From the NCBI GenBank assembly GCA_940337035.1, contig OW679197.1:41546466-41610465 (forward strand): a stretch of DNA of 64,000 nucleotides. Direction: 5' to 3'. Positions 30,695 to 40,858 of the stretch are shown here, one piece after another. Position 1 is the stretch's first letter. The number at the start of each line of letters is the position of its first letter. The notes below the pieces were generated by a model that saw only the letters and a list, made by a program, of their open reading frames with translations, was not told the origin of the DNA and did not search any database. Source of the stretch: Agriotes lineatus. Its lineage: Eukaryota; Arthropoda; Insecta; Coleoptera; Elateridae. Position numbers and translations under genes: made by a program.

Positions 30695-31656
30695 GTATGC
30701 TGATATGGTGTTTATTTATGGGTACTGTGACGGTAACGCACGTGGTGCAACTAGGGAATACCGCCAAAGGTATCCAAATCGAAGGCATCCTATGGAGTTT
30801 TTACAAGAACATTTCGACAATTAAGAGAGATGGGCTCCACAAATTCATTGAGTAATTTTCGTGGAGTTCGACAACTGCATGGTGGTCAAGATGAAGAAAA
30901 TGTTATAGATACCATTCTTAATGATCCTTCTACAAGTACGCGGCGAATCGCTACACAACTAGGTGTCTCACAATCTATGGCGGACAATTCATCAAGAGGA
31001 CCTGCACCCATACGATTTACAAAGTGTGCAAGTTCTTCAGCCGAGGAATGCTGATCAACGTTTGAGATTTTGCCACTGTTCTATGGACCGATGAGGAGCA
31101 ATTTTGTAGAGATGGAATTAACAATAACCATAGTGCTCATGTCCGGTCACTGGAAAATCCACATCAGGCTAAAGAAGCACGATTTCAACAACGTTTTTCA
31201 ATAAACATTTGGGCCGGAATTGGCAATAATCACCTCCTGGGCGTTGAAGTTTTACATGATCGTTTGAATGCAATTGTACGCAGATTTTCTTGAAAACCGC
31301 CTTTACAACCTATTCAATTACGTCATGAAATGTGGTTGCAACAGGTCAGTGTATCAACTCACAACGGCAAACAAGTAACTATGTGGCTCAATAAAAACTA
31401 CCCTGGTAGATGGATAAGTCGTTCGGGCCACATACAAATAGTGTACAGCATGACTATCAATACGCGTGGCCAGTTACTAGCAAGAATTGTTAATGCGGTG
31501 CACGAAATTCAAAACCAAAATTTAATTCCTCGAAACAATTATTTCGCTTTTGCAACAAGCAACAGCCTGTATCTAGGTAACCGTTTTGTTAAGTACATAT
31601 GTTCATATAGACTGTGTGTCTTCTGTTGGCATGAGGAATCTACCATTTCAGTTTGA
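30695..31656 (+). pseudogene. Decayed mariner-like transposase (left-arm copy)
   Basis: Reading across several frames gives the conserved order of the insect DUF4817-type transposase: MVFIYGYCDGNARGATREY, a QRYPNRRHP motif, STSTRRIATQLGVSQS (helix-turn-helix), then TDEEQFCRDGINN with FSINIWAGI, and finally TMWLNKNYPGRWISRSG. Frameshifts and stops at ~30823, ~31050 and ~31292 break it. The last segment (31330-31656) is still open. The region just after SRSG that should hold the catalytic DxxPxD/DYFLWG-type motif is missing. Non-functional. Confidence 0.8.
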
Positions 31657-31699
31657 TTCACTAATTTTGAATCACCCTGTATTTTAAGAAATCTAATAA

Positions 31700-32290
31700 A
31701 TCAAAGATTACATTTCTCGCTGGACTTCCAGTTTGGATTTAGAAAAGACCTCTCTACAGTACAGTAACGACGGAGAGTATCGAAGAGGGTTATGAAAATA
31801 AACAGTACAAAGTCGCAGTTTTTCTAGACCCTACGCATGCCTCGATAAGATCTGGATTGAAGGTCTCGTATATAAGCTATGACACTTAGACCCTCCCCCT
31901 CCTACATCTAATCAATAATAATTTAGTTTCTAGTAAGCAGAACCTTTGCAGTACGCATCAATACAACAATATCATTATCAGAACACATTCTCGCTGGCGT
32001 ACCCCAAGGAAGCGTGCTCGGTCCTTCTTTATTTAACATAACGATATTTCAATAACCGATTACTGTAAGTTAGCCCTTTTTGCCGACGACACTATACTTA
32101 TAACTCAACATGTTAATCTAGAAGTAGCCATAAAGCAACTACAAGTAGCTACCAATGTATTCAGTACTCACAAAATGGAGCATATCTCTGAATCCCACGA
32201 AATGTACTGCCAAAATCTTCACTCTAAAACGCATCAAGAATCACTTTAGTATAAAACTCAATGGAGTGAACAAGTCAAGGTAATGTAACT
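31700..32290 (+). pseudogene. Jockey-like non-LTR reverse transcriptase fragment (left-arm copy)
   Basis: Pieces in order: QFGFRK (31720s), a frameshifted block around the first catalytic Asp motif, FLVSRTFAVRINTT (near 31925), AGVPQGSVLGPSLFNI (31992-32040) and LALFADDT (near 32070-32093, the FADD active site), then EVAIKQLQVATNVFST. These are RT motifs of Jockey-clade LINEs. Stops and frameshifts separate them, and neither the 5' nor the 3' end of a LINE is visible. The mirror copy is at 38075-38665. Confidence 0.8.
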
Positions 32291-32347
32291 AGATACAGAA
32301 CCGGTTTAAAATTTAAAGACAAACAAACCGTCTCTGTATCTAGTTAC
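32284..32347 (+). repeat. Short hairpin with 23-bp arms
   Basis: GTAACTAGATACAGA...CCGGTTT pairs with AAACCGTCTCTGTATCTAGTTAC around an AT-rich loop. The mirror is near 38018-38081. Could be a tiny MITE remnant or an RNA hairpin. Confidence 0.6.
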
Positions 32348-33651
32348 GTGTGTACCTAGTACCTGCAGACAATCTGTATTTGATAACTTTTAGATGCTCA
32401 CAACCTCCAGAAACCAACTAGTTATCCCTGCACATTGCACAATGTGCCTCTGGCTAAGTTCACTCAAGATTTGGGTGTGGTTGTTGGTAGATGATAGGGG
32501 AGAATATTTATGTTTGGAGGCGCCACATATTTTTGACCAAAAGGAAACGGTAGATTCCTAAAAGCACGAAATAGGGACACCAATTCCATCGGAAAGTGCA
32601 ATCGCCGGTTCTCGACCAACAACGACTTACTTTTGATGTATACCTATGGAGCTTTCTACTAGTTACTGTACAATACAAAGAAAATATAAGCAAAACAAAC
32701 GAGATTATATGACAAATATGGTGAAAGTTAAAAATATCGATTTATAAGTTACATATTCACAAGGTAACCTAAAACACCATCCTAAGTGAAGTCACTCTGA
32801 ATACTGTCTAATTTTAAATTAACATCTACAAGCAAGTGCCGGTTTAACTAGTTGACAAGCAAGTACCTTGATTAGCTACTTACCTATAGCCTAACGTAAA
32901 ATGTAACTAGAGTAGTTTACCTTTAAAATGACCGACTCACTTTCCGTAAATTCGATGCACTTTTCGTCGACGCACTGAGTTACATACAAACTACAAATAA
33001 GGTCTACCTTTAGCAACTTGCAGAGATCTGGAATATGATGGAAACGCTAGAGGGCTTTCATACGCCTGGAGGAAAATGAGAACGACCGCTCTCTGTGGTA
33101 ACGACGTCTACGTCGAAGTTCGATGTAGATGTGCTACGATAAATGACCACAGCCCCGGTTGACGTGGCAAGACCAAGTTGCAAAAAATCAAGAAATAGTT
33201 GTCCTGCTCTTCGAGTTCTTGACACTATTTGTGGTCCTCGGGGTGAAGTGCTGGAGGTGTATCTGTGGACTCGATTGAAAAATCGTGTGGTCTGGTATAA
33301 AACCTATTTTCTGGATATCTACTGGGTCTGAAATATAAATATTAGAGCCGGGCCAGAGTAACGGGGGATGTCGGTTTAAAAAAAAATAGAATTCAGAATA
33401 TGTTCGAAAAGTTGTGTCTTTTGAAGATCGCTTCTCAATGGTTGTTGTTCCGTGACTTCTCCGTAATTCATCAACATGACGTTTGACAATATTTCTATTT
33501 CACATCTGGATTTTATAAGAGCAGTGCAGTCTTGAATAAGTCTTCTAACAATTTAGGTCCTAACGGACTGTAGGTCCCGAAATACAACATATCCCCAGGT
33601 TCAAAAGAATATAGTTTTCGTATTGGCCCTTTGACTGCTGTTTTATATATA
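32348..33651 (+). other. Unrecognised part of the left palindrome arm
   Basis: Short open frames here (32508-32693 minus; 33143-33331 plus) are duplicated in the other arm only because the whole arm is duplicated. Neither has a known domain. 32913-32916 (TAGT) is the intact form of the site at which a solo LTR inserted in the other arm. Confidence 0.55.
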
Positions 33652-33996
33652 CAGTGTGGAAATAAAGTAACGGATAAATTCATTAACTTTGTTAATATTC
33701 ATTTTTAGGGAAAAATCTTGAAGCGGGATGAGTTAGGACGTCATCAATTTTTTTTAAATGGCAACCTGTATTTTTTATTATTATTTTGATAGTATTTTTT
33801 ATGTTGCTTTCAATGATATATAATTTTCAATATGTTTCATCTGGAAATAAATCGAGAAAAATGATCTTAAAGTTTAAATATTAAAAACCAATAAAATCAG
33901 CAAAATAAATCTAGTTACCTACATTTGACGGCACATTCGTTTTTATTGAAATTTAAAAAACAATTGCAAAATACAACTACGCCTTTTCCATTTGTA

Positions 33997-34174
33997 AATC
34001 AGAAAGCGTCAATTGTAAATCAGATTAGTCAAGTGAATTTCAGAAAAGGTCAGATGTAATTCAGATTTTTTAATTCTAAATCAGAAAGCATCACATGTAA
34101 TTCAGATTGATCAATTGTAATTCAGAAAGCGTCAGATGGAATTCAGAAAGTGTCAAGTGTAATTAAGAAAGCAT
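33997..34174 (+). repeat. Minisatellite of 20-21-bp units (left half)
   Basis: About eight and a half units. One kind starts CAGAAAG and ends GTCA(A/G)(T/A)TGTAATT; the other starts CAGATT. The two kinds alternate at first, then the CAGAAAG kind takes over. The order is mirrored in 34301-34478. Confidence 0.85.
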
Positions 34175-34300
34175 CTACCTTAATTTGAAACATTTATTAT
34201 TTTTTTAATCTTCACAATAAAACATATATATGTATTAAACTTTTGCAACACTTTAACGGCCTACTGGCATATTTTCCATTGCCAAAGCTGCAGCGTGGTA
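34175..34300. other. 126-bp non-palindromic spacer at the symmetry centre
   Basis: The only sequence in the 12.3-kb structure with no mirrored partner, apart from the arm-specific insertions. AT-rich on its left half, ending GCAGCGTGGTA. No coding frame. Confidence 0.85.
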
Positions 34301-34478
34301 ATGCTTTCTTAATTACACTTGACGCTTTCTGAATTCCATCTGACGCTTTCTGAATTACAATTGATCAATCTGAATTACATGTGATGCTTTCTGATTTAGA
34401 ATTAAAAAATCTGAATTACATCTGACCTTTTCTGAAATTCACTTGACTAATCTGATTTACAATTGACGCTTTCTGATT
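34301..34478 (-). repeat. Minisatellite of 20-21-bp units (right half)
   Basis: Mirror image of 33997-34174. Confidence 0.85.
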
Positions 34479-35558
34479 TACAAATGGAAAAGGCGTAGTT
34501 GTATTTTGCAATTGTTTTTTAAATTTCAATAAAAACGAATGTGCCGTCAAATGTAGGTAACTAGATTTATTTTGCTGATTTCATTGGTTTTTAATATTTA
34601 AACTTTAAGATCATTTTTCTCGATTTATTTCCAGATGAAACATATTGAAAATTATATATCATTGAAAGCAACATAAAAAATACTATCAAAATAATAATAA
34701 AAAATACAAGTTGCCATTTAAAAAAAAATTGATGACGTCCTAACTCATACCGCTTCAAGATTTTTCCCTAAAAATGAATATTAACAAAGTTAATGAATTT
34801 ATCCGTTACTTTATTTCCACACTGTATATATAAAACAGCAGTCAAAGGGCCAATACGAAAACTATATTCTTTTGAACCTGGGGATATGTTGTATTTCGGG
34901 ACCTACAGTCCGTTAGGACCTAAATTGTTAGAAGACTTATTCAAGACTGCACTGCTCTTATAAAATCCAGATGTGAAATCGAAATATTGTCAAACGTCAT
35001 GTTGATGAATTACGGAGAAGTCACGGAACAACAACTATTGAGAAGCGATCTTCAAAAGACACAACTTTTCGAACATATTCTGAATTCTATTTTTTTTAAA
35101 CCGATATCCCCCGTTACTCTGGCCCGGCTCTAATATTTATATTTCAGACCCAGTAGATATCCAGAAAATAGGTTTTATACCAGACCACACGATTGTTCAA
35201 TCGAGTCCACAGATACACCTCCAGCACTTCACCCCGAGGACCACAAATAGTGTCAAGAACTCGAAGAGCAGGACAACTATTTCTTGATTTTTTGCAACTT
35301 GGTCTTGCCACGTCAACCGGGGCTGTGGTCATTTATCGTAGCACATCTACATCGAACTTCGACGTAGACGTCGTTACCACAGAGAGCGGTCGTTCTCATT
35401 TTCCTCCAGGCGTATGAAAGCCCTCTAGCGTTTCCATCATATTCCAGATCTCTGCAAGTTGCTAAAGGTAGACCTTATTTGTAGTTTGTATGTAACTCAG
35501 TGCGTCGACGAAAAGTGCATCGAATTTACGGAAAGTGAGTCAGTCATTTTAAAGGTAA

Positions 35559-35562
35559 ACTA
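35559..35562 (+). repeat. Solo LTR target duplication, left (ACTA)
   Basis: ACTA, repeated at 37449-37452. The unduplicated site is TAGT at 32913-32916 on the left arm. Confidence 0.9.
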
Positions 35563-37448
35563 TGTTAAGTCATTTTGCTGTTGTAGATGCTTAATTGCAT
35601 TTCACGCCTTTAGGGCAACTTGTTGCTATGTTAAAACCATTTTCAATCTTTGCGCACAAGTACAATCTCATCTTCCGCACATTTGATTCATGTCATTTTG
35701 GTATTTTAAATAGCCACCTAGGCTTTAGGGCAGCGTGCCCGTATGCTAAACCCTTTTAGTTACTTATTTGGCTCCATCGCCTAATTCCAGAATCATGATT
35801 TTGCACATATTTGGCCCCAAACGCAGTATTTCTCGTCGGTTGGAGCGCCCCTCTGATGGCGCTTTGGCAGCCGAGCGCTATCGCTCGCAAGAATTCCGAA
35901 TCTTCTAGAAAACACGCCGTTGCGGCGTGCTACCATTGTCGCCGGCATTAATTTGTTTCATCTTATCGCCTCGCCATTGGCTGTCGAGAGTCACGTGGTA
36001 ACGCCGTTTGGCTCACGCCACTTCAAACGTCCTAACGCTTTTTGCTGGGGATTCAGCCGAGAGCCGTCGATCGAGTAAGAGGTCGGATAGTGTGTGCGTT
36101 CGTGCGGCGCTCCCGCCCTTGGCGGGGGCGTCAGTCTTTTTCCCGTCGAGTGCTGCTTCAGCAAGTATGTGACAAACGGTTTCGCCTTAAGTGGCAGTTG
36201 ATCGCAGCCCGTTGCAGAGAGCGTTCGTGTGGTGGTTGTGTGTGAGTTCCGAATTGTTTTCGGCGTAGCGTGGGTGCATGCTGAGCCCAGTTCCTGCTCC
36301 CGTAAGTAAGGGATCGTGCCCCTTCATCTCGACATTCGAGGATTTGTCCCGCAGAACGAAAGTGGCCCATTTTTCGTCGTCCAGTTGTACGCGTCCTGAC
36401 GCGTCTCACGTCGCCAGTATGGCGGATGCCCACTCATCACTATAGCCGTCGAACATCGAATGTACCTGCCACCTAAGACTGCAGCCTGTCGCAACTCAAC
36501 TGTACCAAGCTTCCCAACCGCCTACATATTAAGGTATGTGTCTTTGAACTGATTACCGCTGTGAACGCGAGTGTACCTGTCCCGCGGAGAGCATTAAGCC
36601 CCGCGTACGAGCTGTATTGGGACGCCGCGAGCGAGCCCGTCACGTCTCTTGTGCCTACAGGCACTGTCGTCATATTTGTACGTTCATTCCAAATTACAGA
36701 CTGTCTATGTTACAAGTGCTACTTTGTTCATTACTGTACGTTGCATAAGGCTTCGCGCCCACATGTTGCGCATTCATTCCGGACTTTAGATTGTATCTTT
36801 GCACGAGCTTGCGCCTAGTGCTACCTTGTTTATTCTGAACATCTGTCGCTAGGTTTAGAGCGCGCGCCAGCTGGTGTTTTCTTAGATATAATCTATTTAT
36901 AGATATAGGGCGACGCACTCCGCTGCCCCATTGTAACCCGTGAGTCAATACATGATTTGTTAGTTAAGGGAACTATTGTTTTGTTTCGACTTGTGCATGT
37001 TCTGTTTCAGATAAGCGCCCCCTTCAGTGTACTGATTATTGTGCGACGGGACGAGGGAGCTTTGAGCGTACAGGTGGGTGAGACAGCTGCGTAGTCGTGG
37101 TCGGATTGGCACCTAATTACAATCCTTGCATAAGGCAATCTCGAAATTGTTATTTGACCTTGCAACTCTTGAGTAATCCTATCGTCGGAGTATTGTGCGT
37201 GCTTCGCTCCCGTCTAACCGTCCAGGCCCGGTTAGTCGGGTTAAGACAGGCTTGGTGGCGCCCTCATGATTTTGACATACCCTTTATATATATATGCCGC
37301 AACACGCTTGCCCCCTGAGCGTTCCAGCCGTGGCCTTTAGCCTATTTTTAGCCGATCTCAGGGCAAGTGTGCCAGTTTTTCAGGACTGATTCCGTGGTGC
37401 GATGCTCACCTTGGGTGGGTGTCGTAAAGTTCTTTTAATACCGTAACA
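35563..37448 (-). mobile_element. Solo LTR, 1886 bp, with empty site in the sister arm
   Basis: The left palindrome arm shows the uninterrupted sequence. Here the site is opened by 1886 bp that begin TGTTAAGT, end CCGTAACA, and are flanked by 4-bp ACTA duplications. TG...CA ends and a 4-bp duplication indicate a Ty3/gypsy-like LTR left by LTR-LTR recombination. Homology with 56888 onward shows the transcribed strand is probably minus (TGTTACGGTATTAAA start). The middle (about 35840-36820) is unusually GC- and CpG-rich. Open frames inside are not recognised and not called as genes. Confidence 0.88.
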
Positions 37449-37452
37449 ACTA
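37449..37452 (+). repeat. Solo LTR target duplication, right (ACTA)
   Basis: Matches 35559-35562. Confidence 0.9.
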
Positions 37453-38074
37453 CTCTAGTTACATTTTACGTTAGGCTATAGGTAAGTAGCTAATCAAGGT
37501 ACTTGCTTGTCAACTAGTTAAACCGGCACTTGCTTGTAGATGTTAATTTAAAATTAGACAGTATTCAGAGTGACTTCACTTAGGATGGTGTTTTAGGTTA
37601 CCTTGTGAATATGTAACTTATGAATCGAAATTTTTAACTTTCACCATATTTGTCATATAATCTCGTTTGTTTTGCTTATATTTTCTTTGTATTATACAGT
37701 AACTAGTAGAAAGCTCCATAGGTATACATCAAAAGTAAGTCGTTGTTGGTCGAGAACCGGCGATTGCACTTTCCGATGGAATTGGTGTCCTTATTTCGTG
37801 CTTTTAGGAATCTACCGTTTCCTTTTGGTCAAAAATATGTGGCGCCTCCAAGCATAAATATTCTCCCCTATCATCTACCAACAACCACACCAAAATCTCG
37901 AGTGAACTTAGCCACAGGCACATTGTGCAATGTGCAGGGATAACTAGTTGGTTTCTGGAGGTTGTGAGCATCTAAAAGTTATCAAATACAGATTGTCTGC
38001 AGGTACTAGGTACACACGTAACTAGATACAGAGACGGTTTGTTTGTCTTTAAATTTTAAACCGGTTCTGTATCT

Positions 38075-38665
38075 AGTTACATTACCTTGACTTGTTCACT
38101 CCATTGAGTTTTATACTAAAGTGATTCTTGATGCGTTTTAGAGTGAAGATTTTTGCAGTACATTTCGTGGGATTCAGAGATATGCTCCATTTTGTGAGTA
38201 CTGAATACATTGGTAGCTACTTATAGTTGCTTTATGGCTACTTCTAGATTAACATGTTGAGTTATAAGTATAGTGTCGTGGGCAAAAAGGGCTAACTTAC
38301 AGTAATCGGTTATTGAAATATCGTTATGTTAAATAAAGAAGGACCGAGCACGCTTCCTTGGGGTACGCCAGCGAGAATGTGTTCTGATAATGATATTGTT
38401 GTATTGATGCGTACTGCAAAGGTTCTGCTTTCTAGAAACTAAATGATTATTGATTTGATGTAGGAGGGGGAGGGTCTAAGTGTCATAGCTTATATACGAG
38501 ACCTTCAATCCAGATCTTATCGAGGCATGCGTAGGGTCTAGAAAAACTGCGACTTTGTACTGTTTATTTTCATAACCCTCTTCGATACTCTCCGTCGTTA
38601 CTGTACTGTGGAGAGGTCTTTTCTAAATCCAAACTGGAAGTCCAGCGAGAAATGTAATCTTTGAT
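38075..38665 (-). pseudogene. Jockey-like reverse transcriptase fragment (right-arm copy)
   Basis: Mirror of 31700-32290 with the same broken motifs. A few substitutions differ: the FADD-region codon GCCGAC of the left arm is GCCCAC here, which changes the first active-site Asp to His. Confidence 0.78.
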
Positions 38666-38685
38666 TTATTAGATTTCTTAAAATA

Positions 38686-40046
38686 CAGGGTGATTCAAAA
38701 TTAGTGAATCAAACTGAAATGGTAGATTCCTCATGCCAACAGAAGACACAAAGTCTATATGAACATATGTACTTAACAAAACGGTTACCTAGATACAGGC
38801 TGTTGCTTGTTGCAAAAGCGAAATAATTGTTTCGAGGAATTAAATTTTGGTTTTGAATTTCGTGCACCGCATTAACAATTCTTGCTAGTAACTGGCCACG
38901 CGTATTGATAGTCATGCTGTACACTATTTCTATGTAGCCCGAACGACTTATCCATCTACCAGGGTAGTTTTTATTGAGCCACATAGTTACTTGTTTGCCG
39001 TTGTGAGTTGATACACTGACCTGTTGCAACCACATTTCATGACGTAATTGAATAGGTTGTAAAGGCGGTTTTCAAAAAAATCTGAGTACAAATTTGCATT
39101 CAAACGATCATGTAAAACTTCAACGCCCAGGAGGTGATTATTGCCAATTCCAGCCCAAATGTGTATTGAAAAACGTTGTTGAAATCGTGCTTCTTTAGCC
39201 TGATGTGGATTTTCCAGTGACCGGACATGAGCACTATGGTTATTGTTAATTCCATCTCTACAAAATTGCGCCTCATCGGTCCATAGAACAGTGGCAAAAT
39301 CTCAAACGTCGATCGGCATTCCTCGGCTGAAGAACTTGCACACTTTGTAAATCGTATGGGTGCAGGTCCTCTTGATGAATTGTCCGCTAGGCCATAGATT
39401 GTGAAACACCTAGTTGTGTAGCGATTCGCCGCGTACTTGTAGAAGGATCATCAAAAATGGTATCTATAACATTTTCTTCATCTTGACCACCATGCAGTTG
39501 TCGAACTCCACGAAAATTACTCAATGGATTTGTGGATCCCATCTCTCTTAATTGTCGAAATGTTCTTGTAAAAACTCCATAGGGTGCCTTCGATTTGAAT
39601 ACCTTTGGCGGTATTCCCTAGTTGCACCATGTGCGTTACCGTCACAGTACCCATAACTAAACACCATATCAGCATACTCCTATGAAGTAAACCCCTCCAT
39701 CAAGTAATTAACATAGGTAAGTTTAACAATCAAAACAAAACGATTATAAGAATATTTACAAAACACAAATGATACACTTTTCATTTATTGTTACCCAAAT
39801 ATCAGGTAACCTGTGCCCCGCCTTGCGGCACTACACAAACAAATGATATACCTACAACTAATGAATGCACATTTTGTTTTGGTGAACTAATGGCTACACT
39901 TAATAATTGGAAACAATTATTTCGCTTTTGCAACAAGCAACAGCCTGTATCTGGTTAAGAACATTATGTTCATATAGACTTTTTGTCTGCTTTTGGCATG
40001 AGGAATCTACCATTTCACTTTGATTCACTAATAATGAATCACCCTG
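38686..40046 (-). mobile_element. Tc1/mariner-type element (DUF4817 class), right-arm copy
   Basis: CAGGGTGATTC ends with flanking TA on both sides; 1361 bp. Mirror of 29223-31679 without the composite insertion, so it shows the ancestral length. About 75 bp near 39780-39855 are absent from the other copy. Confidence 0.88.
38709..39660 (-). pseudogene. Decayed mariner-like transposase (right-arm copy)
   Basis: Same frame breaks as the left copy, so the gene was already dead before the duplication. Differences in the open 3' segment (38709-39035) are SRSGYIEI for SRSGHIQI. Confidence 0.78.
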
Positions 40047-40332
40047 TATACTGAACCTATGGTTTTTCCAGTTTACTTATGTTTTGCAGTGTTTACATCA
40101 ATATTAATAAACAAAGTTCAAGTCACGTTAGCTGAAGCTCGTTTCTACGTTACTGTATTCTAGTGGCGTAGCATAATTTTTTTGTAAAGGCAACTTTTTG
40201 TTTCTACATTGGTTATTTTTATAACTTATTATCTATTTATAGTGGCATTATGAAGTATTTATAATTTAGCTATGCCTTCTAATTTGTTATTTCATATTAC
40301 TCATGTTTAAAAGAAATCCTATGTACAGTGAA

Positions 40333-40624
40333 TTTATTATAACGCGCAATGTGGCATTCCCGTGTCCATAAGGACTTCATTGTTACTATTGGTTTGTAAA
40401 GGTATCCACGCCATGTGTAAATGCATTTATTTTAAAATGCAATATATGAACCGTAAGCATCAGAAAGAACAACACACACACTTGCTGTAAACTGAAGTCT
40501 TTATAGTATTGGATCAACAGAATTCCTTCCCCCGTACAATATATTACGTTTTTACATACTCGGTAACTTTTCCATATTGCATTTTAAAATAAACGCATTT
40601 ACACATATTGCGCGTTATAATAAA
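40333..40624 (-). mobile_element. MITE with ~50-bp inverted ends (right-arm copy)
   Basis: Mirror of 28628-28936; ends TTTATTATAACGCGCAAT and ATTGCGCGTTATAATAAA. These ends are closer to each other than in the left copy. Confidence 0.65.
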
Positions 40625-40858
40625 CTTCATGTATATGTTTGGTAACAAACAAATTTACAAAGTATAATTTAGAGTACACTTGTACATTTGTTGCACTTTA
40701 AATGTGGTGCTAATGACCTACTTAACAATGATCCAAATAAACAGTATTTAGGAGAAAAGTAACTTTTTAGGTATTCTTTCTGTGTATTTTGCACTATACC
40801 TTGGTCTTGTTCATTATCCGATGAGTATACGGGGATATTGTACTATAACATATCAAAT

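Larger units (their letters stand above)
29223..31679 (+). mobile_element. Tc1/mariner-type element (DUF4817 class), left-arm copy, interrupted
   Basis: Terminal inverted repeats start CAGGGTGATTCATAATT on the left; the right end reads AATTTTGAATCACCCTG. TA dinucleotides flank both ends (29221-29222, 31680-31681). The repeats extend ~100 bp with few differences (AAACTGAAATGGTAGATTCC shared). The mirror copy at 38686-40046 is 1361 bp and lacks the 1.18-kb insertion at 29448-30623 found here. Internal transposase is decayed. Confidence 0.88.
28466..34174 (+). repeat. Left arm of a ~12.3-kb inverted duplication
   Basis: Every landmark in this arm recurs in reverse complement at 34301-40780. Translated segments differ by one or two residues each (33143-33331 versus 35144-35332; 32508-32693 versus 37672-37857; 31330-31656 versus 38709-39035), implying roughly 98-99% identity. 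The mirrored coordinates sum to 68475 near the centre and 70365 outside 35.5 kb, exactly the length of the solo LTR plus its duplication. Contents from the outside in: MITE (28628-28936), mariner element (29223-31679), Jockey-like RT remnant (31700-32290), unrecognised text, half of the central palindromic element. Private to this arm: the insertion 29448-30623. Confidence 0.95.
33652..34824 (+). mobile_element. Central palindromic (foldback) element, 1173 bp
   Basis: Begins CAGTGTGGAAATAAAGTAAC and ends with its complement, both set in TATATATA. The two 523-bp halves are near-identical around a 126-bp asymmetric spacer (34175-34300). Each half contains a ~178-bp array of 20-21-bp units. No coding frame. 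It may be a foldback/MITE element that seeded the larger inverted duplication, or it may have become palindromic with it. Confidence 0.7.
34301..40780 (-). repeat. Right arm of the inverted duplication
   Basis: Reverse complement of 28466-34174. Private to this arm: the solo LTR (35563-37448) and ~75 bp near 39780-39855 inside the mariner element. Short open frames in this arm duplicate those of the left arm. Confidence 0.95.

Noticed and set aside
33997..34478. Possible CRISPR-like array (short units in regular spacing)
   Set aside because: Units are contiguous and degenerate with no unique spacers, in a eukaryotic transposon-rich context; it is a minisatellite.
36000..36950. GC-rich core of the solo LTR as a host gene or CpG-island promoter
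   Set aside because: The empty site in the sister arm and ACTA duplications show the whole block was inserted as one LTR.
28466..40780. Palindrome as a sequencing or assembly artefact (unsplit hairpin read)
   Set aside because: Each arm has private insertions with proper target duplications and scattered substitutions, which an artefact would not produce. Long-read confirmation is still advisable.
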